DNA from: Chondrosia reniformis
Taxonomy: Eukaryota > Porifera > Demospongiae > Chondrillida > Chondrillidae
Direction: 5' to 3'
NCBI GenBank assembly: GCA_947172415.1
Contig: OX359195.1
Location: forward strand, 3,943,501 to 4,007,500
Length of the DNA: 64,000 bases
The position numbers were made by a program, and so were the translations under genes. Shown in pieces: positions 39,431 to 49,714 of the stretch. The notes below the pieces were generated by a model. That model saw only the letters and a program-made list of their open reading frames with translations, was not told the origin of the DNA and made no database searches. Every line of letters begins with the position of its first letter. Position 1 is the stretch's first letter.

Positions 39431-41797
39431 GTTTGTACTAGTTGTATTTACTACTTGTATGTACCATTAATATGTACTAGTTATACGTGTATATACCAGT
39501 TGCATGTAGTTCTTGTGTGGACTAGTTATATGTACTAGTTGTATCCACTAATTGTATGTATTAGTAGTATGTACTAGTACTAGTTATATTTACTAGTTGT
39601 AGGTACTAGTTGCATGTAATCGTTGTATGTAGTAATTGTATGAACTAGTTGTATGTACTAGTTGTTTGTACTAGTTTTGTACTAGTTGTATGTACTAGTT
39701 GTATGTATATAGTAGCTATATGTACTAGTTATGTACTAGTTGTATGAACAAGTTGTAAGTACATGTTTTTTTGCTCGTTTAATGTACTAGTGGTATGAAA
39801 TAGTTTCAAGTTGTATATAGTAGCTGTTTGTACTAGTTGTGTGTACTATTTTTGTGTATTAATTATATTTACTAGTTGTATCTATTAGTTGTATGTTATA
39901 GGTGTATGTACTATCTAGTTTTATATATATGTATGTACTATTTATATGTAGTGTGTACGTTTACTATTTTTCTGTACTAGTCCACATGTACTAGTTGTAT
40001 TAATTAGTTGCATTTATCAGTTGTAGGTACTAGTTGGATGTACTAGTTGGATGTACTAGTTGTATGTACTAGTTGAAAGTACTAGTTGTTAGTTCTTGCA
40101 CTAGTTATACCAGGTACCAGGTTGGTGTGAGTTGTATGTACTAGATACTAGTTCTACATACTAGTTGTATGTACTAGTTTTATGAACTATTTGTATGAAC
40201 TAGTTGTATGTACTAGTTGGATGTACTAGTTGTATACACTAGTTGTATGTACTAGTAACTAGTTGTATGTACTAGTTGAATGTTCTAGTTATATATAATA
40301 GTGGTTTGTACTAGTTGTACGTACTACTTGTATGTACTATTTGTATGTACGAGTTTCATACTAGTTATATGAACTAGTTGTAGGTTCTAGTACTAGTAAT
40401 ACTAGGTACTAAGTAGGTACTAGCTGTGTGTACTAGTTATATGTAGTAGTTGTAGGTACCAATTGTAGGTTCTAGTACTGGTTGTACTAGGTACTAGGGA
40501 GGTACTAGTTGTATGTACTAGTTGTATGTCTAATTGTATGTGTTCCCTACTTGTTGTATGTACTAGTTGTGTATGCTAGTTATATGTACTAGTTGTATGC
40601 ACTAGTTGTAGGTTCTAGCACTAGTTATACTAGGTTATAGGTAGGTACTAATTGTGTTTACTAGGTGTGTGTAATTGTTGTATGTACTAGTTATATTTTC
40701 TGGTTGTAGGTTCTAGTTGCATGTACTAGCTGTATGTACTATTTATTAGCATTAGTTAAAACCGTATGCACTAGTTATATGTAGTAATTGTGTGTACTGG
40801 CTATATGTACTAGTTGTATGTACTATTTATTAGTATTAGTTAAAACCGTATGCATTAGTTATATGTAGTAATTGTGTGTAACTGGCTATATGTACTAGTA
40901 GTAAGTACTATTGTATGTACTAGTTGTATGTACTAGTTGTATGTACTAGTAGTGTGTACTAGTTGTAAGTTCTAGTACTAGTGATACTAGGTACTAGGTC
41001 AGTACTCATTGTATGTAGTAGTTACTAGTTGAATGTACTTGATGTATGTACTAGTTTTATCTACTAGTTGTATGTACTAGTTGTCTGTACTAGGTGTAGG
41101 TCCTAATTGTATGTACTAATTGTATGTACTAGTTATAAATAATCCAAACTATACAGTTGTATGTTATAGTTTTATATACTTATATGTAGTAGTTGTATGT
41201 ACTAGCTGTGTGAAATTGTTGTATGCACTAGCTGTATGTACTTGTTTTATGTCCTAGTTGTATGTACTAGTTGTATGTACTAGTTGTATGTGCTATTTAT
41301 ATGTACTAGTTATATTTATTAGGTGTATGTACCAGTTCTATGAACTAGCTGTATGTTCTAGTTATATGTACTAGTAGTATATACTAGTTACTAGTTTTAT
41401 GTATTAGTACAATGTACCGGTTGTATTTACTAGTTGTATATTTAAGTTGTATATACTCCATACTAGTTGTATGCACTAGTTGTATATACTAATGACATGT
41501 ACTAGTTGTATGTACTTGTTATGTGCACTTGTTATATGTACTAGTTGTATGTAGTAGTTGTACCTACTGGGTAGGTACTAGTTGTATGTGCAAGTTACTA
41601 GTTGTATGTACTAGTTGTATTTACTAGTGATAACTAGTAGTTGAATGTAATAGTTATATTTACTGGTTGTAGGTTCTAGTTGTATGTACCACTTGTATGT
41701 ACCAGTTGTATGAACTAGTAACTAGTTGTAAATATTTGTAACTAGTTTTATGTACTGGTTGTATGTACTGGTTGTATGTACTAGTTGTATGTACTAG
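39431..41797. repeat. Satellite A array 8, reverse polarity
   Basis: Monomers TTGTATGTACTAG on the plus strand. At about 40736-40880 a variant block (tatttattagcattagttaaaaccg) is tandemly duplicated with a period of about 80 bp. A recurring variant gttctagtactagt..actaggtac appears near 40390, 40470, 40615 and 40970. Confidence 0.95.
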
Positions 41798-42506
41798 TTC
41801 TACGCAATCTATTCCTTGGCAGATGTACTATGGAGGGTGGTGAGCGGAGATTTGTCAGAAGGGACCCCATTCTACTCATCCCCAAAAAGGATGATCCGAA
41901 ACGTGCGGCCAACTACCGACCTATTGCATGTCTCAACACAATGTACAAGACTATTACTGCATACCTTTCATCAGAACTACTCACTTAATCTTAATGGAAG
42001 ACGACAACAGACGTTCCAAAAGTACCATAAGCTGTCGGCTGAGATGAGGAAACAATTTAAGGGCTACCGAATTAAGGTGGTCCCAATGATAATTGGAGCT
42101 TGTGGGACTGTGGATACTCTCCTAGGAGACCTTAGGGGAATTCCAAAGCTGTCAAAAGTGCAGTAGAAGTGATGAGAGCCATGAAGAGAACTGTTCTCTG
42201 TTCAGCTATAAGGATACTTAGGAAACATTTAGCTGTTGAGGGATTGGGGCCTGAATGATAAGTAGTCCTGTCCCAGTCCTTACCTGCTGACCACTGGAAA
42301 GTAGTGGTGGATTGGTGATTGGAGGTCAATTTTGTCCCGACGTGCATCTCTCTGCTGCTGCCGGAAGGAGGCAAAGCCAAAGCTTCAGGCTAAAAACCCA
42401 AACAAGAGAAAACATGACTGACTGAGGGTTGTCCAAGTCAGACACTACTTGCCTTAGTAAACTAAGACAAGCAATAACAAGGTTCTCCATTAAGGCTTTT
42501 GCTTGT
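41798..42506 (+). mobile_element. R2/R4-like non-LTR retrotransposon, internally deleted copy 2
   Basis: Plus-strand copy of the family at 5.6-7.0 kb. It keeps a piece of the reverse transcriptase start (41830-41988), jumps by internal deletion near 41990 to the last part of the ORF (41991-42250), and has the full 3' UTR with AAGGCTTTTG near the end. The 3' end joins satellite A as ...TTAA|GTATGTACTAG, the same satellite phase and the same strand relation as copy 1. Confidence 0.85.
41830..42256 (+). pseudogene. R2/R4-type ORF remnant: RT start fused to C-terminal tail
   Basis: The first part encodes PILLIPKKDDPKRAANYRPI, the motif at the start of the reverse transcriptase fold (the RPI...LNT box). 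After the deletion the sequence encodes NGRRQQTFQKYHKL...KVVPMIIGA, matching the tail of copy 1 after the endonuclease. A further single-base frameshift near 42160 separates the last 30 residues. Catalytic RT boxes, zinc knuckle and endonuclease are all lost. Confidence 0.8.
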
Positions 42507-42718
42507 TAAGTATGTACTAGTTGTATATATTAGTTGTATGTACTAGTTGAATATTCTAGCTGTATCTACTAGTTATACGTATTAGTTATATGTAGTAATG
42601 GTAGATACTAGTTGTATGTACTAGTTGTATGTTCTAGCTGTATTTACTATTTATATGTGTTAGTTTTATTTCCTAGTTGTATTTACTATTTGTATGTACT
42701 ATTAATATGAAAAATCTA
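42507..42718. repeat. Satellite A array 9, reverse polarity
   Basis: Short array between the R2/R4-like copy and the Naiad element. Its last bases, TAATAT (42713-42718), recur at 46558-46563 on the far side of the Naiad element. Confidence 0.9.
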
Positions 42719-42854
42719 ATATACCATTTTCCTACATGCTATATGCCTATTCTGTAAAAAGAGCCTATAGGGGAACTAAACCTAAAGAGAGCTTTATATG
42801 AAGATACAGGAGTCTTTTCTTCCTTCTTTTCCCTTCTTTCATCTTCTTCTCCAC

Positions 42855-42909
42855 TGGGTCAGACAGCCATTTCTGGGAATTCCACCCTTCATCAGTTATC
42901 CTGGGAGTC
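42855..42909 (-). ncRNA. Hammerhead ribozyme in the 3' pseudo-LTR
   Basis: Minus strand: stem I GGATAA, core CTGATGA (42889-42895), stem II GGG-TGGAATT-CCC, GAAA (42870-42873), one-pair stem III T-GGCT-G, cleavage triplet GTC (42862-42864), stem I TGACCC. Stem I has two mismatches and stem III a wobble pair, so activity may be weaker than in the 46.35-kb copy. Hammerheads are known from pseudo-LTRs of Penelope-like elements. Confidence 0.75.
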
Positions 42910-42971
42910 TTTGTCTTTTTCTTTATCTTGATCTTCTGTGAATCCTTGGCTCACTATATTAAATCTAGGGG

Positions 42972-42998
42972 CCTTATATACACAATTTTGGCGCCAAA
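42972..42998 (-). promoter_or_regulatory. TATA-like box and E2F-like palindrome, 3' pseudo-LTR
   Basis: TTTGGCGCCAAA (42987-42998) lies directly upstream, on the minus strand, of TATATAAGG. One outer base of the 14-bp palindrome is changed compared with the other two copies. Confidence 0.6.
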
Positions 42999-43131
42999 GG
43001 TTAAATAAGGTGTTAACTAAGACACATGATGAAATTTAATTTTATGAAAGGAATGTAGGGCCAATTAACTTTATGAATTAATTATAAATCTATTAGTAAT
43101 CTTGCTTATAGGTAAAACAGACTCAGCATAA

Positions 43132-46075
43132 CTAGAGACACAAGTAGGACATATTACATAAGTCTACCCTTAGGTCTTCTAGTAGTAACATTTCTTTGGA
43201 GGTGGGGTAACACAATATGGGTAACACAAGACAGTCCTTAAGCATACTAGCTACTTTTTGCTTATACTTGATTCTAACTAGAGGCTGCCGGGATAGGAAG
43301 GTTTTAAAGGTTGATTTTAGCTTAAAGTATTTGTAACCCTGTTTAATAAGCCTATTGCATAACTGCAAACTTTTAGCCTGAAAACTGGAGAAGTCACTAC
43401 ATATTCTAGAATACCTAATTAGTTGTAAAATAAAGACATCATAGGCTGGGGTATTAGGAATATTACTATCTAAATGGGGGAAATTTACTATATTAAAGTT
43501 AAAGTCCTCTCGCTTATCATATACTTTAGTGATAAATTGATTGTTAGTAATGGTTATATCTAAGTCTAAAAAGGGGGATTTCCCAGGGCTGGTATTTGTC
43601 TTTTTAAGAACAAGTTCTTTGGGGTAAATATCACTAATTGACAGTTCAAAATCCTTGTTGTTAATACATAAAAGGTCATCAATATACCTATGAGTATTGG
43701 AAAATTTAATAGCTAAGGTGATGTTATCCTTAAGTAGTCCTTTCATAAACTCATACTCATAGGCAAACAGAAAAAGATTAGCAACTACAAGGGGCACAGT
43801 CAGTACCCATAGGGATACCTACACATTGCTTAAATACAGAACCGTCTACACATACATAAATGTTGTCAATAAGGTAATTAAAGAGCTCTACTAAATGAAC
43901 AGCTGTGACTGCTTTATTGGAGACATTGTTAGACCAAAAGGCTTTATCCTGACAGACTTCTATATATTGGGACTTCCTACAGGTATAGGCACTATGAATA
44001 AGGTTAGTTATCTTGTCTTTAAGTAGGTTATGGGGGATCGCTGTATATAATGTAGAAAAATCAAAACTAGCTAGCTGGGTTTTTCTAGCGGGTATAGACC
44101 TAAGACTATCTAAGACTTCTAGTGAGTTTTCTACTAACCAAAAGGCATTAACACCAGTATTCCTATATATACCTAGGCAGTATTCTCTAAAATGTTTGAG
44201 AATTAGTCTGAGTGCCGAATTTAGAAATCTAGAAAGGGGTTTGGTAGTACATTTGTGAGATGCAGCTATGAATCTGTAGCTGTAAGGGTTCTTATGTAGC
44301 TTAGGCATCCAGTAAAAAGAGGGAAGGTTACACCAGTCTGGTTTAGGTTCTAAGTTCTCTAGTTTTAAGAAATCTATGTGTTTCCTAATTAACTGTTGGG
44401 GTTCTACTGTACATTTAGCGTAAGTGGAGGTACTGCCTAGTTCTTCATTAATAATTTGTCTATAGTAGGACTTACATATAAATATTATATTATTAGAGGC
44501 CTTATCGGCAGGGGCTATAACATACTTATCATGTAGGTCTGCTAAGAATTTCTTAATTTTAGGGCAAGTAAGGGTCTTCTTGGCTACTGAGGATTTGGTA
44601 TACAATTTAGACAGCTTGGGGATCCTATCATTAATTTTCTTAAGTACAGCATTTTCCCACTCACTAAATACAGAAATAGATACATTTTCTCTACGGGCCC
44701 AGGCAACCTTATATTTTCTAAGACCTTCCTTACACATTTTTAAGGCATTTACCCAGTTAAAGTTATTAGGTTCTCTAAATTTTGGTCCTTTCTTAAGAAG
44801 TTTTCTAACTTTTGGGTTACTAACAATACGTAGGTCACCTGTTAAAACATGGCCTAGGGGCTTGTAAATGAAGGGGGACTTGTGACACTCACATGGTTCT
44901 GGTTTTCTAAAGACATCTGACTTAGAGGCTTGTGAAAAGTTAAAGATTTGAAGTCCTATTGGTTGGGTATACTTATATACTACACATGGGGGCTCTTTGT
45001 TTTGTATAAAGGGTGGGACAGTTTCTAACACTAACTTTTGGTTTAAGATACCTGAGAGGCCTATTTTTTCCACACCTTTATTATGAAACACGATTTTAAG
45101 AAACCCTTCTGGACTTGTCGCTTTCGTTGGGTGTTTGGGAACGCTGGCTGAAGCGCGTGCTTTAATAACGTCTTTAATCATTAGCATAAGTCTAATCGGA
45201 AAAGGTGTTTCTGGGGTATCGATGAGACATTGTACCGAGTTTAACAAACGATGAAGGTGTCGAGCTTGTAATGCAAAAGTATCGCGTTTAAGTTTGGCTA
45301 GATAGCCCATGTTCTTGTAAAGTGGTAGTCGTTCTTTGAGCCATTCAGGGTCGAAGGTAGTGTTATTACTACTGCCTGTCGATTTTATATTGGAGCGCCG
45401 ATGCCGTCTTTTATGAGATAAGCAATTAAAAAGGTTCCATACGATGATTTCTTTTTTCAGTTTCGAAATATTGCCAACGCCTTTAATGTTATCGTTAAGT
45501 CCATAAGGGTAAATAGAGCAGAGTTCCTTGTACCAGACCGCTTCTCTCAGTAGTCTGAGGCTAGTAGAATTAGGTGTCTCAGGTATCTGTTCTATGGGCA
45601 TAATCAAGGCATCATCAAAACTATGGTTATCAGAATTAAAGTGATTGTAAAGATACAGTGGCTGAAAACCTTTGGTACTAGTCCTATGGTTGTTCATTCT
45701 ACTCCTAAGCATTTGAGAGGTTCCTCCTACATACTGTATATCACATTGTTTACAAGTAATAAGATACACAACATTCCTACTCTGGCATCCTAGGGGACCA
45801 CAAGGGCTACGGACTTGATAGGTCCTGCCTTTAACTGAACTCTTAAAAGTAGGGCCAGTAACTAAAGAGGGACATGTTTTATACCGCTTATTGCTACACT
45901 TCTTAACTAGTGAGGGGCTAGTTTGCCCACCAGTAGGCACCCCTCTACCTACAGATGGGGGAGAGTTAGCTAACTTTTCATCACCAGGCACCCTACCTTT
46001 ACCTAATGACGGGGAGCTTGTTAACCCGGGCGACCTCCCAGCCGGTATCCTATCTCTATACATTGTACTTGTCAT
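43132..46075 (-). pseudogene. Naiad polyprotein: GIY-YIG endonuclease plus reverse transcriptase, one frameshift
   Basis: The first frame (46075 to 43778, 765 codons) starts with a region rich in Pro/Ser/Gly repeats (SPSLGKG, PPSVGRG, SPSLVKK). It continues with a Cys-rich GIY-YIG nuclease: C92, C97, VVYLI 102-106, C108, C111, YVG 115-117, and REAVWYKEL with the expected catalytic Glu at 178 and Asn 194. The reverse transcriptase follows: ADKASNN, the box WMPKLHK, FDFSTLYTAIP with catalytic Asp 672, and GIPMGTDCAP. The frame is then lost; the second frame (43797 to 43132) continues with LVVANLF, the RYIDD catalytic box and the thumb, to a stop at 43132. A gain of one base or loss of two between CAP and LVV explains it. 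The protein would nick DNA and copy the element RNA. No nuclease follows the RT, confirming the permuted order. Confidence 0.88.
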
Positions 46076-46352
46076 GATTGGAAATGGGTCAAGGACTAGA
46101 CAAGCTAGTCCACAAAGACTTAACCTATTATATGTAGCCGGGGCTATTTAAAGGCAACAATGGCTCAACAGCCACCAAGGACTACCATGAGGCTAAGTAA
46201 ACACATGAAAAATCTAATATACCATTTTCCTACATGCTATATGCCTATTCTGTAAAAAGAGCCTATAGGGGAACTAAACCTAAAGAGAGCTTTAGATGAA
46301 GATACAGGAGTCTTTTCTTCCTTCTTTTCCCTTCTTTCATCTTCTTCTCCAC

Positions 46353-46401
46353 TGGGTCAGACAGCCGTTTCTGGGAATTCCACCCTTCATCAGTGATCCT
46401 G
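46353..46401 (-). ncRNA. Hammerhead ribozyme in the 5' pseudo-LTR
   Basis: Best-formed copy. Minus strand: stem I GGATCA pairs with TGACCC at five of six positions; core CTGATGA (46387-46393); stem II GGG/CCC with a 7-nt loop; GAAA (46368-46371); stem III C-GGCT-G; GTC (46360-46362) with predicted cleavage between 46360 and 46359. All core bases are the consensus. The A-A apposition at the base of stem II is the one unusual feature. Confidence 0.82.
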
Positions 46402-46469
46402 GGAGTCTTTGTCTTTTTCTTTTTCTTGATCTTCTGTGAATCCTTGGCTCTCTATGCTAAATCTAGGGG

Positions 46470-46497
46470 CCTTATATACACTATTTTGGCGCCAAAA
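46470..46497 (-). promoter_or_regulatory. Naiad promoter: E2F-like palindrome and TATA box
   Basis: A perfect 14-bp palindrome TTTTGGCGCCAAAA (46484-46497) contains the E2F consensus TTTGGCGCC on both strands. Five bases downstream on the minus strand is TATATAAGG. About 30 nt further is where transcription would be expected to start, well upstream of the hammerhead and ORF. The same module occurs at 49126-49147. Function is inferred from sequence only. Confidence 0.65.
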
Positions 46498-46557
46498 GTT
46501 AAATAAGGTGTTAACTAAGACACATGATGAAATTTAATTTTATGAAAGGAATGTATG

Positions 46558-47203
46558 TAATATGTACTTTTTATATGTGCATGTACAAGTTGTATGTAAT
46601 AGTTTTATGTACTGGTTGTATGTACTAATTGTATATACTAGTTGTATGTATTAGTTTTATGTATTAGTTTTATGTACTAGTTGTATGTACTAGATGAATG
46701 TACTGGCTGTAGGCACTTGTTTTATGTACTTGTTGGATGGACTGGTTGTATGTTTAGATGTAGGTACTAGTTGTATGTCCTAGTTGTATGGACTAGCTGT
46801 ATGTACTAGTTATATGGACTAGTTGTATGAACTAGTTGCATGTACTAGTTGTATGTACTAGTTGTATGTACCACTAATTAGTTTAACGTACTAGTTGTAA
46901 GTTCTAGTTGCATGTACCAGTTGTATGTACTAGTTGTATGTACTAGTTGAATGTAATAGTTGTATGTGTATACTAATTGTATGTACTAGTTTAATCTACT
47001 AGCTGAATGTACCAGTTAAGTACTAGTTGTATGCACTAGTACGGGTTATATTTAACAGTTGTACATACTAATTGTATGTGCTAGTTGTATGTAGTAGTAG
47101 TGGGTCCTAGTACTAAGTTTACTAGGTACTGGGTGGTACTAGTTATGTGCACTAAATGCTAGTTGCATTTACTAGTTGTATATACTAGTTCTATGTACTA
47201 TCT
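46558..47203. repeat. Satellite A array 10, reverse polarity
   Basis: TTGTATGTACTAG monomers between the Naiad element and the nested cluster. They include the tactaggtactgggtggtac variant near 47120, also seen at 55940-55970. Confidence 0.93.
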
Positions 47204-47405
47204 TTGAAATAGTTCATCCTTCGACTTTTGAGCGTTTAAAAACGCAGTTATTTTTCGATTCTTCATCAAACGTTTCAACCCTGGGGGTCTTCCTCAGTGA
47301 CTGATGGTTGAGTGGAAGAATAGCCTCTTTTTATAGAGGATTGCTTCGCCATTTCCACTTCCTGTCATGTGACCCTCAACAGGATGAGTAAAAACAGTAT
47401 GAATA

Positions 47406-47468
47406 GAGCATATGCATTGTAACCGCCCCCTGGCCGGAAGCCAGAAGGTCAAAAGGTCGACGGTTAAC
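47406..47468. repeat. ISL2EU left terminal inverted repeat
   Basis: 63 bp, pairs with 53454-53516 with about five mismatches, ends in GGTCGACGGTTAAC. TA at 47404-47405 matches TA at 53517-53518. Confidence 0.88.
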
Positions 47469-49002
47469 AGTACAATATAAACAAATACGATTAAGTCTTT
47501 ATTTTTGATAATTAGCTATGGATGCAAAGAGCTGGACGGTTAAAGGGTTGAAAACGTTTTTAAAGAAGAACGATTTGCCTATTAGTGGGACAAAACAGGA
47601 GCTTTTAGTCCGTGTTTCCGATTTTCTAGAGACAAAAGAACTCGAAGAAGAATTCGGTGTGCCGTTTAACGACCTTAAAGTGCCTGTAGCACCTCGATTA
47701 GAAGACTTACCAGAGAACGGGTGGCAAAGTGATTTGTTTCCTCACATATCCGAGAACGATGTGATGTTGTACCTTCGAAACTTCAGTAGTTATACTAAAA
47801 ATTACCGCACTGGTGTTCAATTGTGTCAATCTAATCACTTATTTGCTATACAATCAACTAGGAAGGATAATGGCGAGGTGGTTGTTCGCGCTAAATGCCG
47901 TCATACTATGAGGAAAGTTCCTCCTTTTTATCAACTTGCTGTTTTTATAAACATACAAGGCACTAGTACTCAGTCACCAGCCCCCATACCGGTAGGAGCT
48001 ATTTGTTCATATCCTGCAGGAGAGTCACAAAGTTGTGTGCATGTTGCTGCCTTACTACTTACTCTGGTTGAGATAAGTCCAACTGCCTGCACCAGCTTAC
48101 AATGTGTTTGGTCTCGCCCAGCCTACACAAGTGGAAGACAAACTAAAGCCAGCAGTTTGGATTTTGGAGTGGCATCATTTGAGGGATATTACCAATATAA
48201 TGGTCCTAAACTGAATGTATCTGCTTTATTGGACTCCCTAAGTGAGGCAAACATTCATGATGCTGCAGCACTAGTATATCACCATAATAAAGAAGAAAGA
48301 ATCACTAGAGCAACAACTACGATGCAACATCAAGAGAATACTTCTGGTATACCTAGCTTCATTAATCCCTTGACAAGACTACAAAATTTGCAAAAACAGC
48401 CATCTAATATTACAACTGTAGGATTAATCAATGCTTTGACACCCAGTTCAAAAGAAGAAGTAGCACTGATTGAATCAATGACCACAGGACAAAGGCTTAA
48501 TCCACTTTGGTTGGATGCAAAGCAGTGGAGGCTTACAGCTAGCAACTTTGGTTGTATTTGTAACAGGAAAAGGGCAGAAGGCTATTTCCCACATTCTTTA
48601 ATAAAGAAGATTATGGGAGATTATGGAATGGCAAGTGGACCAGCTATTCAATGGGGTATTACTAATGAGTCAGTAGCATTAGAGGCCTATGAATTACTCA
48701 CTAAGAGGACCATTCAAAACTGTGGTGTCTTCATCTCTTTAGAACATCCCTACCTTGCAGCAAGTCCTGACTATTATATAAAAAAAATGGTGGCTCGCGT
48801 ACTTGCTGTGTTGCCAGCCCTGATATGAATCGCATTGTTTGTGAAGAATTACCTAAGAAAAATCTAAGATACCATTTTCCTACATGCTATATGCCTATTC
48901 TGTAAAAAGAGCCTATAGGGGAACTAAACCTAAAGAGAGCTTTAGATGAAGATACAGTAGTCTTTTCTTTCTTCTTTTCCCTTCTTTCATCTTCTTCTCC
49001 AC

Positions 49003-49051
49003 TGGGTCAGACAGCCGTTTCTGGGAATTCCACCCTTCATCAGTTATCCTG
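49003..49051 (-). ncRNA. Hammerhead ribozyme in the truncated Naiad copy
   Basis: Core CTGATGA (49037-49043), GAAA (49018-49021), stem III C-GGCT-G, GTC then TGACCC. Stem I is GGATAA, with two mismatches to TGACCC. Otherwise as at 46353-46401. Confidence 0.75.
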
Positions 49052-49304
49052 GGAGTCTTTGTCTTTTTCTTTATCTTGATCTTCTGTGAATCCTTGGCTC
49101 ACTATGCTAAATCTAGGGGCCTTATATACACTATTTTGGCGCCAAAAGTTATATAAGGTGTTAACTAAGACACATGATGAAATTTAATTTTATGAAAGGA
49201 ATGTAGGTCCAATTAACTTTTATGAATTAATTATAAATCTATTAGTTATCCTGCTTGTACAGGTAAAACAGACTCAGCATAACTATAGACACAAGTGGGA
49301 CATA

Positions 49305-49662
49305 TTACGTAAGTCTACCCTTAGGTCTTCTAGTAGTAACATTTCTTTGGAGGTGGGGTAACACAATATGGGGTAACACAAGACAGTCCTTAAGCATACT
49401 AGCTACCTTTTGCTTATACTTGATTCTAACTAGAGGCTGCCGGGATAGGAAGGTTTTAAAGGTTGATTTTAGCTTAAAGTATTTGTAACCCTGCTTAATA
49501 AGCCTACTACATAACTGCAAACTTTTAGCCTGAAAACTGGAGAAGTCACTGCATATTCTAGAATACCTAATTAGTTGTGAAATAAAGACACCATAGGCTG
49601 GGGTATTAGGAATATTACTATCTAAATGGGGGAAATTTACTATATCAAAGTTAAAGTCCTCT
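49305..49662 (-). pseudogene. Naiad reverse transcriptase C-terminal fragment
   Basis: Encodes the region beginning EDFNFDIVNFPHLDSN and ending at a stop at 49305, matching the thumb/C-terminal part in 43132-43797. A 1-base insertion near 49370 (CCCCATATTG versus CCCATATTG) shifts the last residues. The upstream 37 codons of the open frame belong to the LINE, not to this protein. Confidence 0.8.
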
Positions 49663-49714
49663 ATGGACTGCTGAAGATGACTCGTTATATTGCTATGAGT
49701 ATCCGTCTGTACAT

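Larger units (their letters stand above)
42719..43057 (-). repeat. Downstream (3') pseudo-LTR of the Naiad element
   Basis: Direct-repeat partner of 46207-46555, about 95% alike by eye. On the minus strand it runs from TACATTCC to GATTTTTC. Between them lie the E2F-like site, TATA-like box, hammerhead and a purine-rich tract. Between this repeat and the ORF stop (43132) lies a short AT-rich 3' region. Confidence 0.88.
46207..46555 (-). repeat. Upstream (5') pseudo-LTR of the Naiad element
   Basis: Direct-repeat partner of 42719-43057, in the same orientation, upstream of the ORF. The gap to the ORF start (46076-46206) is a short leader. Beyond 46555 the sequence changes to satellite A. Confidence 0.88.
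42719..46557 (-). mobile_element. Penelope-like retroelement of Naiad type (GIY-YIG at the N-terminus), nearly full length
   Basis: Minus-strand element of 3.8 kb flanked by direct repeats (pseudo-LTRs, 42719-43057 and 46207-46555) and by a likely 6-bp target duplication TAATAT. The single ORF has the GIY-YIG nuclease before the reverse transcriptase, the permuted order that defines Naiad/Chlamys Penelope-like elements. Each pseudo-LTR holds a TATA-like box, an E2F-like palindrome and a hammerhead motif. One frameshift near 43790 breaks the reverse transcriptase. Related pieces lie at 7214-7366 and 48857-49662, so the family has been active repeatedly at this locus. Confidence 0.88.
48857..49662 (-). 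mobile_element. Naiad-type Penelope element, 5'-truncated copy
   Basis: Minus strand: about 350-bp pseudo-LTR (48857-49207) plus the last 115 or so codons of the reverse transcriptase region, 90-95% like the copy at 42.7 kb. The 5' truncation is at 49662, in the coding sequence. It is inserted in the 5' part of the LINE. The truncated reading frame runs on into LINE sequence for about 37 codons. Confidence 0.88.

Noticed and set aside
42132-42380. Minus-strand 82-codon frame over the R2/R4-like 3' UTR
   Set aside because: Antisense to the copy 2 remnant and its 3' UTR; the matching region of copy 1 has similar accidental frames.
43778-43797. Programmed frameshift in the Naiad polyprotein
   Set aside because: No slippery heptamer or downstream structure is evident at the site, and the other copies here do not cover it; a simple mutation is the plainer reading.
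44013-44867. Plus-strand frames inside the Naiad ORF
   Set aside because: Antisense of a well-supported GIY-YIG/RT frame.
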